From Kluyvera ascorbata_C (lineage in GTDB: Bacteria > Pseudomonadota > Gammaproteobacteria > Enterobacterales > Enterobacteriaceae), in assembly GCF_044197065.1 (NCBI RefSeq), contig NZ_JBIQOI010000001.1, positions 124,001-188,000 on the forward strand: a stretch of DNA of 64,000 nucleotides, given 5' to 3'. A program made the translations under genes and the position numbers. A model generated the notes under the pieces. It had not been told where the DNA came from and searched no databases. It saw nothing but the letters and a program-made list of their open reading frames with translations. The stretch's first letter is position 1; every line of letters starts with the position of its first letter. This document shows, in pieces, positions 43,569 through 52,006 of the stretch.

Positions 43569-44264
43569 TTAGAAGTAGTAACGGATACCGACGCGGAAAC
43601 GGTACTGCTCGCGGTTGCTTTCAATGTAGCGATCCAGCCACGATGCTTCAAAGAACGGTCGCCAGTGTGGCATCCAGTTCCAGACTAGCTTGTTGTTTAG
43701 TTCCCATGAATGGTCTTTGCCATTACTTCGGTTGAAGTTTTCCGTATTGAAGTAGACGTCAGGCTCAAAGGTATATGACCAGGTTTGGTTGATTTTATAG
43801 TTCCAGTACATATTGATTTGGTGGTTATTGTTGTACTTCATCTGCTCATCAAGACTGAGGTTCTTGTGGTTGTTATAGTTATAGCGGTAACGCAGGCTGA
43901 CGTTAAAGTCATCGGTAAAGCGATAGTTGTTATCCAGATAGACAGCCCCCCAGGACCCGTCGGAATTAGAGTCGACTAATGAACCCAGGTTGAAGGTCCA
44001 GGCATCGTATTTAACGATAGGATACCAGCCCTCTAATTCGTTATAGCTATGTTTTAGTTGGTTAAATTTATCTAAATTATACAATGTGGAAAAAAGAACC
44101 CCAGCGCCATTGTCGAAGTTATAGCCGCCACCAAGCTTAAATTCGTCGCTTTCGCTGCCGGTCATCCATGCATTTCGTAATTCGATAAACCCACTGGATG
44201 CCCAACTGTGGGCGCTTACACTTAGAAGTAGTAAAAACAACCCTTGCCTAATATGTTTTTTCAT
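43569..44264 (-). CDS. KdgM-family oligosaccharide porin
   Basis: The 231-residue product has a signal peptide (KKHIRQGLFLLLLSVSAHSWA, cleavage near 22) followed by a beta-barrel rich in alternating aromatic and charged residues. It ends IRYYF, with the C-terminal Phe expected of an outer-membrane protein. The SSGFIELRNAWM start and repeated YRYNYNN strands match oligogalacturonate-specific KdgM porins, which pass acidic oligosaccharides. It is downstream of the symporter pseudogene and probably in one transcript with it. Actual sugar unknown. Confidence 0.85.
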   Translation of the reverse strand: MKKHIRQGLFLLLLSVSAHSWASSGFIELRNAWMTGSESDEFKLGGGYNFDNGAGVLFSTLYNLDKFNQLKHSYNELEGWYPIVKYDAWTFNLGSLVDSNSDGSWGAVYLDNNYRFTDDFNVSLRYRYNYNNHKNLSLDEQMKYNNNHQINMYWNYKINQTWSYTFEPDVYFNTENFNRSNGKDHSWELNNKLVWNWMPHWRPFFEASWLDRYIESNREQYRFRVGIRYYF

Positions 44265-44295
44265 GAAGATACCTATTAATTATAAATAATGTTAT

Positions 44296-45550
44296 TTAGA
44301 TTTCAGAGACGGTAAGTTGCTTCGCTTTTTCTTTTCCATGACGACCTTTACCTAAAACCTGAATGCCAATGAGCGTAATCACCCATGCAATAATTCCCAT
44401 TACCAGATAGGTTTTTGCAAAGCCATAGCGGTCATATAACATTCCGGCAATCGGATTAATTACAGCGATACCTAAGTAGTTAAAGCAACCAAGTACCATA
44501 TATACGGTTCCGGTGAGTCGCTTATCGAAGTACAGTGATAAATATTTAAAAATAGAGACGAGTAGCAGAGCCATTTCTAGGCCGTAAAATGGTTTGATAA
44601 TTGCAATCATCCACGCATGGGTAGCCAGCGCGGAGATGATAAGGCGTAAGCCAATGACAAAACCAGCCAGCAGCAGGCCATTTCTGGCGCCAATCATTAT
44701 TAATGACAAATGGAATTGAGAACATCAGGATAAATTCAACGGCTGATTGCACTGACCCCATATATCCCAGCATGGCGTTACCTTGCTGATGATTGACGAA
44801 GAAACTCACAAAATAACGTGGGAATTGCTGTTCAGCACTTTGCATCATCCAGATAATACCGCCATAGAACAGCATGAGGATCCAAAACCCGCTACGCGCG
44901 AAGAGCATTTTTATATCAGACTTATTCACCGGCATTTTTTGCCCGGCGTTGACCGCTTGCCAGTCAATATCGTCTCCCTTCGTTTTCAGCATTATCAGCA
45001 GGAACAGCAGCACGATGCAGGCCAGTGATGTGACGCAAAAATTGTAGTGCGGAGAGAGGTTGAAAAGCTGGCCGGCGAACAGTGATGCCACTGCCCATCC
45101 CAGAGAGCCCCACATGCGTACGCGGCCAAATTCAAATGACCAGGCGCGACTGTAGCGATCGGCATAGGACTCGAAGACCAGAACACCGGCGAGATAGGCG
45201 AAGGAGAGATAGAGTGCGCCGACGATGATTCCGGCAATCAGGTTAATATTGAGCAGCGGTTGATATACCCAGATAAAAAAGGGCGCCGCGAGGACAGAGG
45301 CACCCGTCACGATCACCAGCAGATGTTTTCCCAGTCCCAGTTTGTCCATGACATATCCGCATACCGGTTTGATTGCCAGAGCAAAAAGGGCATTGATAGA
45401 AAGTACGAAACCAATTTTTTCACTATTCAACCCGACATTGTCAGCGAGCCAGATAGCAAGAAATGACCAACTGGTAGACCATGCAAAATAAAAAACAAAA
45501 AGGCATAGACTTATCCTGATATAAGCCTGTTTATTGCGGGCATTTAACAT
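44296..45550 (-). pseudogene. LacY-type oligosaccharide:H+ symporter, frameshifted
   Basis: Two reading frames together make one 12-helix LacY/CscB-family symporter. The first runs from the ATG at 45550 to about 44707 (ending MFSIPFVIN); the second continues IGARNGLLLAG to 44296. A single extra base in the AATG stretch around 44702-44706 explains the break (AAG to AATG would restore VINKIGARNG). LacY Glu126 (FES), Arg144 (GRVRMWG), Arg302 (GLRLI), Lys319 and Glu325 (KPFYGLE) are kept, but His322 is Tyr and the Glu269 position is Ser. A sequencing error is possible. Confidence 0.8.
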
Positions 45551-45556
45551 ATATAC

Positions 45557-45578
45557 CACCTCTGTAACGAAGGAGGTG
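45557..45578 (-). promoter_or_regulatory. Hairpin covering the symporter ribosome site
   Basis: In the minus-strand leader, CACCTC (45573-45578) can pair with GAGGTG (45557-45562) across a 10-base loop. GAGGTG is the ribosome site of the ATG at 45550, so the hairpin could mask it. The structure is inferred from sequence only. Confidence 0.4.
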
Positions 45579-45660
45579 ATTACGTTAAACCGAACGCCAG
45601 ATGATTACTTTCACCTGATTGCCACGCTTAAGCTAGCTTGTCGTTTTTGTCCTCAGATGC

Positions 45661-45676
45661 TGTGCCTGAGTTCACA
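45661..45676. promoter_or_regulatory. CRP-like site in symporter/AraC intergenic region
   Basis: TGTGC-CTGAGT-TCACA matches the CRP pattern TGTGA-N6-TCACA except one base. It lies 111 bases upstream of the symporter start, between divergent genes, and suits catabolite control of a sugar-uptake module. Confidence 0.5.
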
Positions 45677-45837
45677 TAACGGGAATATGATCATTTTTTT
45701 ATTATTTTTATTAGGGCAATAGTTTTAAACTTTTATGCACTATTATTAAATAATGAAAAGTGAGGCGTAAATTATTTGACAAGTAAATAAATGGTCACTT
45801 AGATTAAATTGTTTATACGATTTTTCAGGCAAATATT

Positions 45838-46707
45838 ATGCTGACCCTACAGCGATCACATTTTTTCAATAGACCTGACGATCATGTTTCCGTGCAATAT
45901 TGGTTACCTCATACATCTTATCCTGAGCATGATCACGACTATAATGAAATAATATTTATTTTGGCAGGAGAGGTGACGCATATTGTTAATGGTCTGCCAT
46001 GGTTTATGCGTCCCGGTTCATTTATGTATATTCGGGCTGCCGATCGACATGCCTTTGAGGATGTTCAGGGGCTTTGTACCATCAATTTGCTGCATTTGCC
46101 GCTGGATCAGTTGAACTGGTTTCGCGGGAATACTGCTGCGCTTTTTCTTGAGAATGAACCTCATCTTTGGCATTTGGCTATGCCGCGCTGGCGACAGCTC
46201 TTGTTGGATGTTAACGCTTTTGCCTGCGACGCGCTTTACGCTGAAAACGAGGAAGAGGTATTGCGTAGCGCGCGGCAAGAGACGTTTTTGCTGCGTCTGG
46301 TTTCCTTATTATCCGGATATCGCCTGCAGGCGCGAGACGAGCTGACGGTTGACGATCGGGTTTGTCTGGCGCTTTCCTGGGTAGAGAGCCATTGGCAGTC
46401 TAAAATTGATTGGGAGGCGCTGGCGGCACGTTATATGTTGACGTTACGTACCTTCCAGCGCCGTTTTAAACTGCAAACCGGGATGGCGCCGCAGCAATAT
46501 CTCATTACTCTGCGGTTACGCCATGCGCGTTTTTTAATGCAGCAGGATTCACACTCGTTGCGCGAAATTGCCGAGTACTGTCATTTTTATGACGCAAGCC
46601 ACCTGAGTGGCTGCATGCGGCAGCATGTCTTTACTTCCACAGCGCATGTTTGTCGCGATAACAATCAACCCACATCGCCGTCGCCCCGCAGATGGCGACC
46701 GGAATAA
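45838..46707 (+). CDS. AraC-family regulator with abnormal C-terminus
   Basis: The 289-residue product has an N-terminal cupin sugar-binding domain (HDHDYNEIIFILAGEVTH, PGSFMYIRAADRHAF) and a C-terminal double HTH (about 180-270; LRTFQRRFKLQTGMAPQQYL, then LREIAEYCHFYDASHLSGC), resembling RhaS/RhaR. After RQHV (about residue 264) the usual FG-x-TPS-x-YR end of AraC proteins is missing. The frame instead reads about 26 residues antisense to cysZ, overlapping it by 77 bases. It is divergent from the symporter and probably its activator. The altered tail may impair it. Confidence 0.75.
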   Translation: MLTLQRSHFFNRPDDHVSVQYWLPHTSYPEHDHDYNEIIFILAGEVTHIVNGLPWFMRPGSFMYIRAADRHAFEDVQGLCTINLLHLPLDQLNWFRGNTAALFLENEPHLWHLAMPRWRQLLLDVNAFACDALYAENEEEVLRSARQETFLLRLVSLLSGYRLQARDELTVDDRVCLALSWVESHWQSKIDWEALAARYMLTLRTFQRRFKLQTGMAPQQYLITLRLRHARFLMQQDSHSLREIAEYCHFYDASHLSGCMRQHVFTSTAHVCRDNNQPTSPSPRRWRPE

Positions 46708-47392
46708 TCACCAGGTTCAGTACCGGGATGAGGGTAAACAGGCTTACCAGTGACCCAAACTGCATATTGGTGACCTTGCGGGTGCGCAAGGCCTGGCGCA
46801 TGGTCTTAAACGGCACTTTATGGTTGTCGAACGGATAGTCGCAGTACTGAATGGCTAGCATCCATGCACTGAACAGGAACCACAGCACAGGTGCTACCGT
46901 CTGACCGATACCCGGAATAAAGTACAGCAGGAGCAGCACAATGGCGCGCGGGAGATACCACGCGAGCTTCTGCCATTCGCGTTTCATGATGCGCGGCAGA
47001 TCCTTCATGATGCCAATCACCCCGGTATCCGGCGGCGTCGCGCCGGTTAAGCGCGCCTCAAGTTGTTCTGCCAACAGGCCGTTAAACGGCGCGGCAATCC
47101 AGTTGGCAATGGTGGAAAAGAAATAGCCGAATACCAGCAGAATGGAGATAACCACCACCGGCCATAGCAGGTAGCTCAGCCACTGCAGCCAGTCGGGGAT
47201 ACGGCTCATTAAGGATGGGATCCAGCTTTCCAGTTTGCTGAATAGCCACCAGAAGGCGCCGCCCATCAGAACGATATTGACCAACAGCGGTAAGATGACG
47301 AATCGGCGTATTCCCGGCATACCGATCAGTTTCCAGCCCTGGGAGAAGTAGTAAACGCCGCTGCGTGCGGCAGGGGTGGACGATGAAACCAT
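46631..47392 (-). CDS. cysZ: Sulfate transporter CysZ
   Basis: CysZ is an inner-membrane sulfate transporter needed for cysteine synthesis at low sulfate. The 253-residue protein has about four to six hydrophobic segments and the conserved stretches GWKLIGMPGIRRFVILPLL and YCDYPFDNHKVPF. The ATG at 47392 (MVSSSTPAARSG) matches E. coli; an in-frame ATG at 47494 is rejected. The 3' end overlaps the AraC gene by 77 bases, and no terminator space remains. It is divergent from zipA. Confidence 0.94.
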   Translation of the reverse strand: MVSSSTPAARSGVYYFSQGWKLIGMPGIRRFVILPLLVNIVLMGGAFWWLFSKLESWIPSLMSRIPDWLQWLSYLLWPVVVISILLVFGYFFSTIANWIAAPFNGLLAEQLEARLTGATPPDTGVIGIMKDLPRIMKREWQKLAWYLPRAIVLLLLYFIPGIGQTVAPVLWFLFSAWMLAIQYCDYPFDNHKVPFKTMRQALRTRKVTNMQFGSLVSLFTLIPVLNLVIIPVAICGATAMWVDCYRDKHALWK

Positions 47393-47623
47393 GGTCAGGT
47401 GAAGCTCCTTTAACTGACTACATTGAAAAAGACGTCTATATATTATCGGGTTGTTGGACAATGACCAGTTAGGAAATGTTCGAAAAACCAGCAAAAAATA
47501 CGATTTTACTCATCTTTCTGCGGTGAATGTCATGTGCACACTTGCACTTGACGTGATGGGCAAATACTCTTAGTGAGTAAATGTTTGCCGTGGTGGCAAG
47601 GTGTTAGAACAACAGAGAATATA

Positions 47624-48625
47624 ATGATGCAGGATTTGCGTCTGATATTAATCATTGTTGGCGCGATCGCCATACTTGCTTTACTGGTTCATGGTTTCTG
47701 GACGAGCCGTAAAGAGCGTTCATCGATGTTCCGCGATCGTCCAATGAAGCGAATGAAGTCTCGTGATGCCGATGATGAATCGGAAGAAGACTTCGATGAC
47801 AATGTTGAAGGCGTGGGTGAAGTTCGTGTCCACAAGGTCAATCACGCCCCTGGGGTTGCTGGGGAGCATGAAGCCCCTCGTCACGCGCCTCAACACCAGT
47901 ACCAGCCGCCTTACGAGCGTCAGGCGCCTCAGCCTGCTCGTGCGCCAGAGCCGGTACCGCAGCCGCATGCGCATCAGCCTGCACAGCCCGCGCCGGTACC
48001 ACCGCCGCAGCCTGTACAGCAGCCTCAGCAGCGCCCGCCGGTGGTAGAGCCTCAGCCTGTAGCCCAAGCGCCGCAGCACGTTGCTCAGCAGCCCGTCGCG
48101 CCTCAGGCACCACAGCCGGTTGCAGAACCCGTACAGCCGCCGCAGCCAGAACCGGTTGCTGCCCAGCCTGCGCCTGAACCTGCTCCGCCTGAGAAACCAG
48201 AGCGTAAAGAAACGGTTATCGTGATGAACGTCTCTGCGCATCAGGGTACGCAAATTAACGGTGAACTGCTGTTGAACAGCATCCAGCAGGCCGGTTTTAA
48301 ATTTGGCGATATGAATATTTTCCATCGCCATCTCAGCCCTGACGGCAGTGGCCCGGCATTGTTTAGCCTGGCAAACATGCTTAAGCCTGGTACCTTTGAT
48401 CCGGATACCATGGCCGATATGCTTACGCCTGGCGTCACCATCTTTATGCAGGTGCCGTCCTACGGCGATGAACTGCAGAACTTCAAGCTGATGCTGCAAT
48501 CAGCACAGTATATTGCTGACGAAGTAGGTGGTGTGGTGCTGGACGATCAGCGCCGTATGATGACGCCGCAAAAGCTGCGTGAGTATCAGGACCGTATCCG
48601 CGAAGTCAAAGACGCTAACGCCTGA
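47624..48625 (+). CDS. zipA: Cell division protein ZipA
   Basis: ZipA tethers FtsZ rings to the inner membrane. The 333-residue product has an N-terminal transmembrane anchor (LRLILIIVGAIAILALLVHGF, about 5-25), a charged linker, a long Pro/Gln-rich region (about 85-190) and a C-terminal FtsZ-binding domain beginning ETVIVMNVSAHQGTQINGELL. The ATG at 47624 (MMQDLRLILI) is chosen by the E. coli match. The P/Q linker is longest and most variable, as expected. A terminator follows. Confidence 0.95.
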   Translation: MMQDLRLILIIVGAIAILALLVHGFWTSRKERSSMFRDRPMKRMKSRDADDESEEDFDDNVEGVGEVRVHKVNHAPGVAGEHEAPRHAPQHQYQPPYERQAPQPARAPEPVPQPHAHQPAQPAPVPPPQPVQQPQQRPPVVEPQPVAQAPQHVAQQPVAPQAPQPVAEPVQPPQPEPVAAQPAPEPAPPEKPERKETVIVMNVSAHQGTQINGELLLNSIQQAGFKFGDMNIFHRHLSPDGSGPALFSLANMLKPGTFDPDTMADMLTPGVTIFMQVPSYGDELQNFKLMLQSAQYIADEVGGVVLDDQRRMMTPQKLREYQDRIREVKDANA

Positions 48626-48654
48626 TAAGTCCGCGCGTTGCCAATCCTTCCTGA

Positions 48655-48679
48655 ACCCCCGCCTGTCGGGGGTTTTTTA
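48655..48679 (+). terminator. Terminator after zipA
   Basis: ACCCCCG/CGGGGGT stem with a 5-base loop is followed by TTTTTT, 30 bases after the zipA stop and just ahead of ligA. Confidence 0.88.
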
Positions 48680-48695
48680 TCATTGATGGTGTGAT

Positions 48696-50711
48696 ATGCA
48701 ATCTATAGAACAACAACTGAATGAACTGCGAGCGACGCTTCGCCATCATGAATACCTGTATCATGTTTTAGATACCCCCGAACTGCCGGATGCGGAGTAT
48801 GACCGCCTGATGCGTGAACTGCGCGAGCTTGAAGCGCAGCACCCAGAGCTGATTACCCCCGATTCGCCGACTCAACGCGTCGGTGCCGAGCCGTTGGCGG
48901 CATTCAGCCAGATTCGCCATGAAGTGCCGATGCTGTCGCTGGACAACGTCTTTGATGAAGAGAGCTTCCTTGCTTTTAACAAGCGCGTCCAGGATCGCCT
49001 CAAGAGCGCGGATAAACTGACCTGGTGCTGCGAGCTTAAGCTGGACGGCCTGGCGGTCAGTATCCTGTATGAAAACGGTGTGTTCGTTAGCGCCGCGACG
49101 CGCGGTGACGGCACCACCGGCGAAGACATCACTTCGAACGTCCGTACTATTCGTGCCATTCCGCTGAAGCTGCGTGGAGATAACATTCCGGCTCGACTGG
49201 AGGTGCGCGGCGAAGTGTTTATGCCGCAGGCTGGGTTTGAAAAAATCAACGACGAAGCCCGGCGCACCGGCAATAAAGTGTTCGCCAACCCGCGTAACGC
49301 CGCCGCTGGCTCGCTGCGACAGTTAGATCCGCGGATTACCGCGAAGCGACCGCTCACTTTCTTCTGCTACGGCGTGGGTGTTCTGGAAGGCGGCGAACTA
49401 CCGGATACTCATCTGGGGCGCTTGCTCCAGTTTAAAGCCTGGGGGTTGCCGGTGAGCGACCGGGTCACGCTGTGCGACTCCCCGGAGGAAGTGCTTGCTT
49501 ACTATCACAAGGTAGAAGCAGATCGTCCGACGCTTGGCTTTGATATCGATGGTGTGGTCATCAAGGTGAACTCGCTGGCGTTGCAGGAACAGCTCGGCTT
49601 CGTAGCCCGTGCGCCGCGCTGGGCGGTGGCGTTTAAGTTCCCGGCGCAGGAACAGATGACCTTTGTGCGCGACGTGGAGTTTCAGGTAGGGCGTACCGGG
49701 GCGATTACGCCAGTGGCGCGTCTTGAGCCGGTTCAGGTTGCCGGTGTGCTGGTGAGTAACGCGACGCTGCATAACGCCGATGAAATCGAACGTCTTGGCC
49801 TGCGCATCGGCGATAAAGTGGTGATTCGCCGCGCGGGTGATGTTATTCCGCAGGTGGTCAACGTGGTGCTTTCCGAGCGCCCGGATGACACTCAGGAAAT
49901 CGTCTTCCCGGCCCATTGCCCGGTGTGTAATTCCGATGTAGAGCGCGTGGAAGGGGAAGCCGTAGCCCGCTGCACCGGTGGCCTTATCTGCGGCGCACAG
50001 CGCAAAGAGGCGCTCAAGCACTTCGTTTCCCGCCGCGCGCTCGACGTGGACGGCATGGGCGACAAAATCATCGACCAGTTGGTCGAAAAAGAATATGTCC
50101 ATACTCCGGCCGATCTTTTCACCCTGACCGCAGGCAAACTGACCGGTCTTGACCGTATGGGGCCGAAATCGGCGCAGAACGTGGTGAGCGCGCTGGAGAA
50201 AGCCAAACAGACCACCTTTGCTCGCTTCCTCTACGCGTTAGGTATTCGTGAAGTGGGAGAGGCAACGGCAGCCGGTCTGGCGGCCTACTTTGGTACGCTT
50301 GAAGCACTGGAAGCCGCTTCCATTGAAGAGCTGCAAAAAGTGCCGGACGTTGGCGTGGTGGTGGCGAATCACGTATTCAACTTCTTTGCCGAAGAGAGCA
50401 ACCGTAACGTCATCCAGCAACTGCTGAAAGAGGGCGTGAACTGGCCTGCGCCGGTGGTGATTAATGCCGAAGAGATAGACAGCCCGTTTGCCGGTAAAAC
50501 CGTGGTGCTGACTGGCAGCCTGAGCCAGATGTCCCGTGACGATGCCAAAGCGCGTCTGGTTGAACTAGGCGCGAAAGTGGCCGGTAGCGTGTCGAAGAAG
50601 ACCGACCTGGTGATTGCGGGTGAAGCCGCGGGCTCGAAGCTTGCGAAAGCACAGGAGCTTGGCATTGAGGTTATCGACGAAGCCGAAATGTTGCGTCTGT
50701 TAGGAGTCTGA
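48696..50711 (+). CDS. ligA: NAD+-dependent DNA ligase LigA
   Basis: LigA seals nicks in replication and repair using NAD+. The 671-residue length equals E. coli. Domains in order: Ia NAD-binding (YLYHVLD, PDAEYDRL), adenylation with Lys115 (CELKLDGLAVS), OB fold, four-Cys zinc finger (CPVCNSDV ... CTGGLIC, about 408-432), helix-hairpin-helix repeats and a C-terminal BRCT domain (about 593-671). It is followed within 1 base by ypeB. Confidence 0.97.
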   Translation: MQSIEQQLNELRATLRHHEYLYHVLDTPELPDAEYDRLMRELRELEAQHPELITPDSPTQRVGAEPLAAFSQIRHEVPMLSLDNVFDEESFLAFNKRVQDRLKSADKLTWCCELKLDGLAVSILYENGVFVSAATRGDGTTGEDITSNVRTIRAIPLKLRGDNIPARLEVRGEVFMPQAGFEKINDEARRTGNKVFANPRNAAAGSLRQLDPRITAKRPLTFFCYGVGVLEGGELPDTHLGRLLQFKAWGLPVSDRVTLCDSPEEVLAYYHKVEADRPTLGFDIDGVVIKVNSLALQEQLGFVARAPRWAVAFKFPAQEQMTFVRDVEFQVGRTGAITPVARLEPVQVAGVLVSNATLHNADEIERLGLRIGDKVVIRRAGDVIPQVVNVVLSERPDDTQEIVFPAHCPVCNSDVERVEGEAVARCTGGLICGAQRKEALKHFVSRRALDVDGMGDKIIDQLVEKEYVHTPADLFTLTAGKLTGLDRMGPKSAQNVVSALEKAKQTTFARFLYALGIREVGEATAAGLAAYFGTLEALEAASIEELQKVPDVGVVVANHVFNFFAEESNRNVIQQLLKEGVNWPAPVVINAEEIDSPFAGKTVVLTGSLSQMSRDDAKARLVELGAKVAGSVSKKTDLVIAGEAAGSKLAKAQELGIEVIDEAEMLRLLGV

Positions 50712-50712
50712 G

Positions 50713-50925
50713 GTGGATAAAGCACAGCTGATTGAAATCGCCAACACCGAGATGCCGTTCGGCAAGTACAAAGGTCGGCGGCTGATTGATGTACCGGAAG
50801 AGTATCTGCTGTGGTTTGCCCGTAAGGATCAGTTTCCGGCCGGGCATCTTGGCGAGCTGATGCAGCTCACGCTGCTCATTAAAACTGAAGGGCTGAGCCA
50901 GCTGGTTCAGCCCCTGAAACGTTAA
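50713..50925 (+). CDS. ypeB: DUF3820 protein YpeB
   Basis: The 70-residue product matches E. coli YpeB: MPFGKYKGRRLIDVPEEYLLWFARK is the DUF3820 core. The start is the GTG at 50713, one base after the ligA stop and preceded by TAGGAGTCTGAG as ribosome site. Function unknown. Its 3' end overlaps convergent yfeH by 4 bases. Confidence 0.88.
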   Translation: MDKAQLIEIANTEMPFGKYKGRRLIDVPEEYLLWFARKDQFPAGHLGELMQLTLLIKTEGLSQLVQPLKR

Positions 50926-51917
50926 CTTCCTACGCGGGCCTGTTCTTTGGCCTGCGCTTTTTCGGCCTGCGCTTTGTAGCGGCGGGCCAGCACCGCACAG
51001 GTCATCAGTTGGATCTGGTGGAAGATCATCAACGGCAGCACCATCATCCCCAACACTGACGTCGGGAAGAGGATATTGGCCATCGGAATACCGTTGGCCA
51101 GACTCTTTTTCGACCCACAGAACACAATCGTAATCTCATCCGCCTTGTTGAAGCCCAGACGACGGGCGACCACGGTGTTAATCAGAATTACCAGCGCCAG
51201 CAGTACGATGCTCACTACCACGATAAACAGCAGCGAACCCACGCCAACTTTATGCCAGATACCGTTGACCACTGCTTCGCTGAAGGCGGAGTAGACCACC
51301 AGCAAAATAGAAGTCTGGTCGGTTTTGGATATCCACTTTTTGTGTTTGGTCACAAACGCCGCCGTCCACGGACGGGAAAGGTGGCCCAGTACAAACGGCA
51401 GTAGCAGTTGCAGCATGATTTTGCCCACCTGCTCAAGGCTACCGCCTGCGCCGTGTACGTTCATCACCAGGCCAACCAGCAGCGGCGACAGGAAGATCCC
51501 CAGCAGGCTGGACGCCGATGCAGAACACACTGCGGCCGCGACGTTACCGCCAGCGAGTGAAGTAAAGGCGATAGCGGACTGTACGGTAGCGGGCAGAATA
51601 CACAGATACAGGAAGCCAGCATAAAGCTGCGGGTCAACGTTGAACGGCGCCCACCAGGCAAACAGTACGCCCAGCACTGGGAAGACCACGAAGGTGCTGC
51701 ACATTACCCACAGGTGCAGTCGCCAGTGGCTACCGCCAGCAATAATCGACTCACGCGACAGCTTAGCGCCGTGCATAAAGAACAGCAGCGCGATGGCGGC
51801 GGTAGTCAGATTTTCAAAAAAGGGAACGAAGTCGCCGCGTGCCGGGAAGAAGGTGGCAAGCAGGACAACCGCAATAAGCGTCAGCGTAAACGGATCTAAA
51901 ATGCGGAAAAGTTTCAT
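50922..51917 (-). CDS. yfeH: Bile acid:sodium symporter-family protein YfeH
   Basis: This is a 331-residue membrane protein of the SBF-like/BASS family, with about ten helices. Family motifs include LTTAAIALLFFMHGAKLS and CGSKKSLANGIPMA. The ATG at 51917 (MKLFRILDPFTLTL) matches E. coli; an upstream in-frame ATG at 52019 overlaps the LysR gene and is rejected. It is divergent from yfeR. The substrate is unknown despite the family name. Confidence 0.92.
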   Translation of the reverse strand: MKLFRILDPFTLTLIAVVLLATFFPARGDFVPFFENLTTAAIALLFFMHGAKLSRESIIAGGSHWRLHLWVMCSTFVVFPVLGVLFAWWAPFNVDPQLYAGFLYLCILPATVQSAIAFTSLAGGNVAAAVCSASASSLLGIFLSPLLVGLVMNVHGAGGSLEQVGKIMLQLLLPFVLGHLSRPWTAAFVTKHKKWISKTDQTSILLVVYSAFSEAVVNGIWHKVGVGSLLFIVVVSIVLLALVILINTVVARRLGFNKADEITIVFCGSKKSLANGIPMANILFPTSVLGMMVLPLMIFHQIQLMTCAVLARRYKAQAEKAQAKEQARVGS

Positions 51918-52006
51918 AAAGACTCCTGAAGATCGATGCATACATTTTGCTTTTTTATTGTTGAGAAATAAAATTGATTTATTGCATCCATTCATGAAAA
52001 AAACAG

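Noticed and set aside
45568..45620. Perfect ribosome site AAGGAGGTGAT on the plus strand
   Set aside because: No usable start codon follows at proper spacing except a five-codon frame; it is better explained as one arm of the hairpin in the opposite-strand leader.
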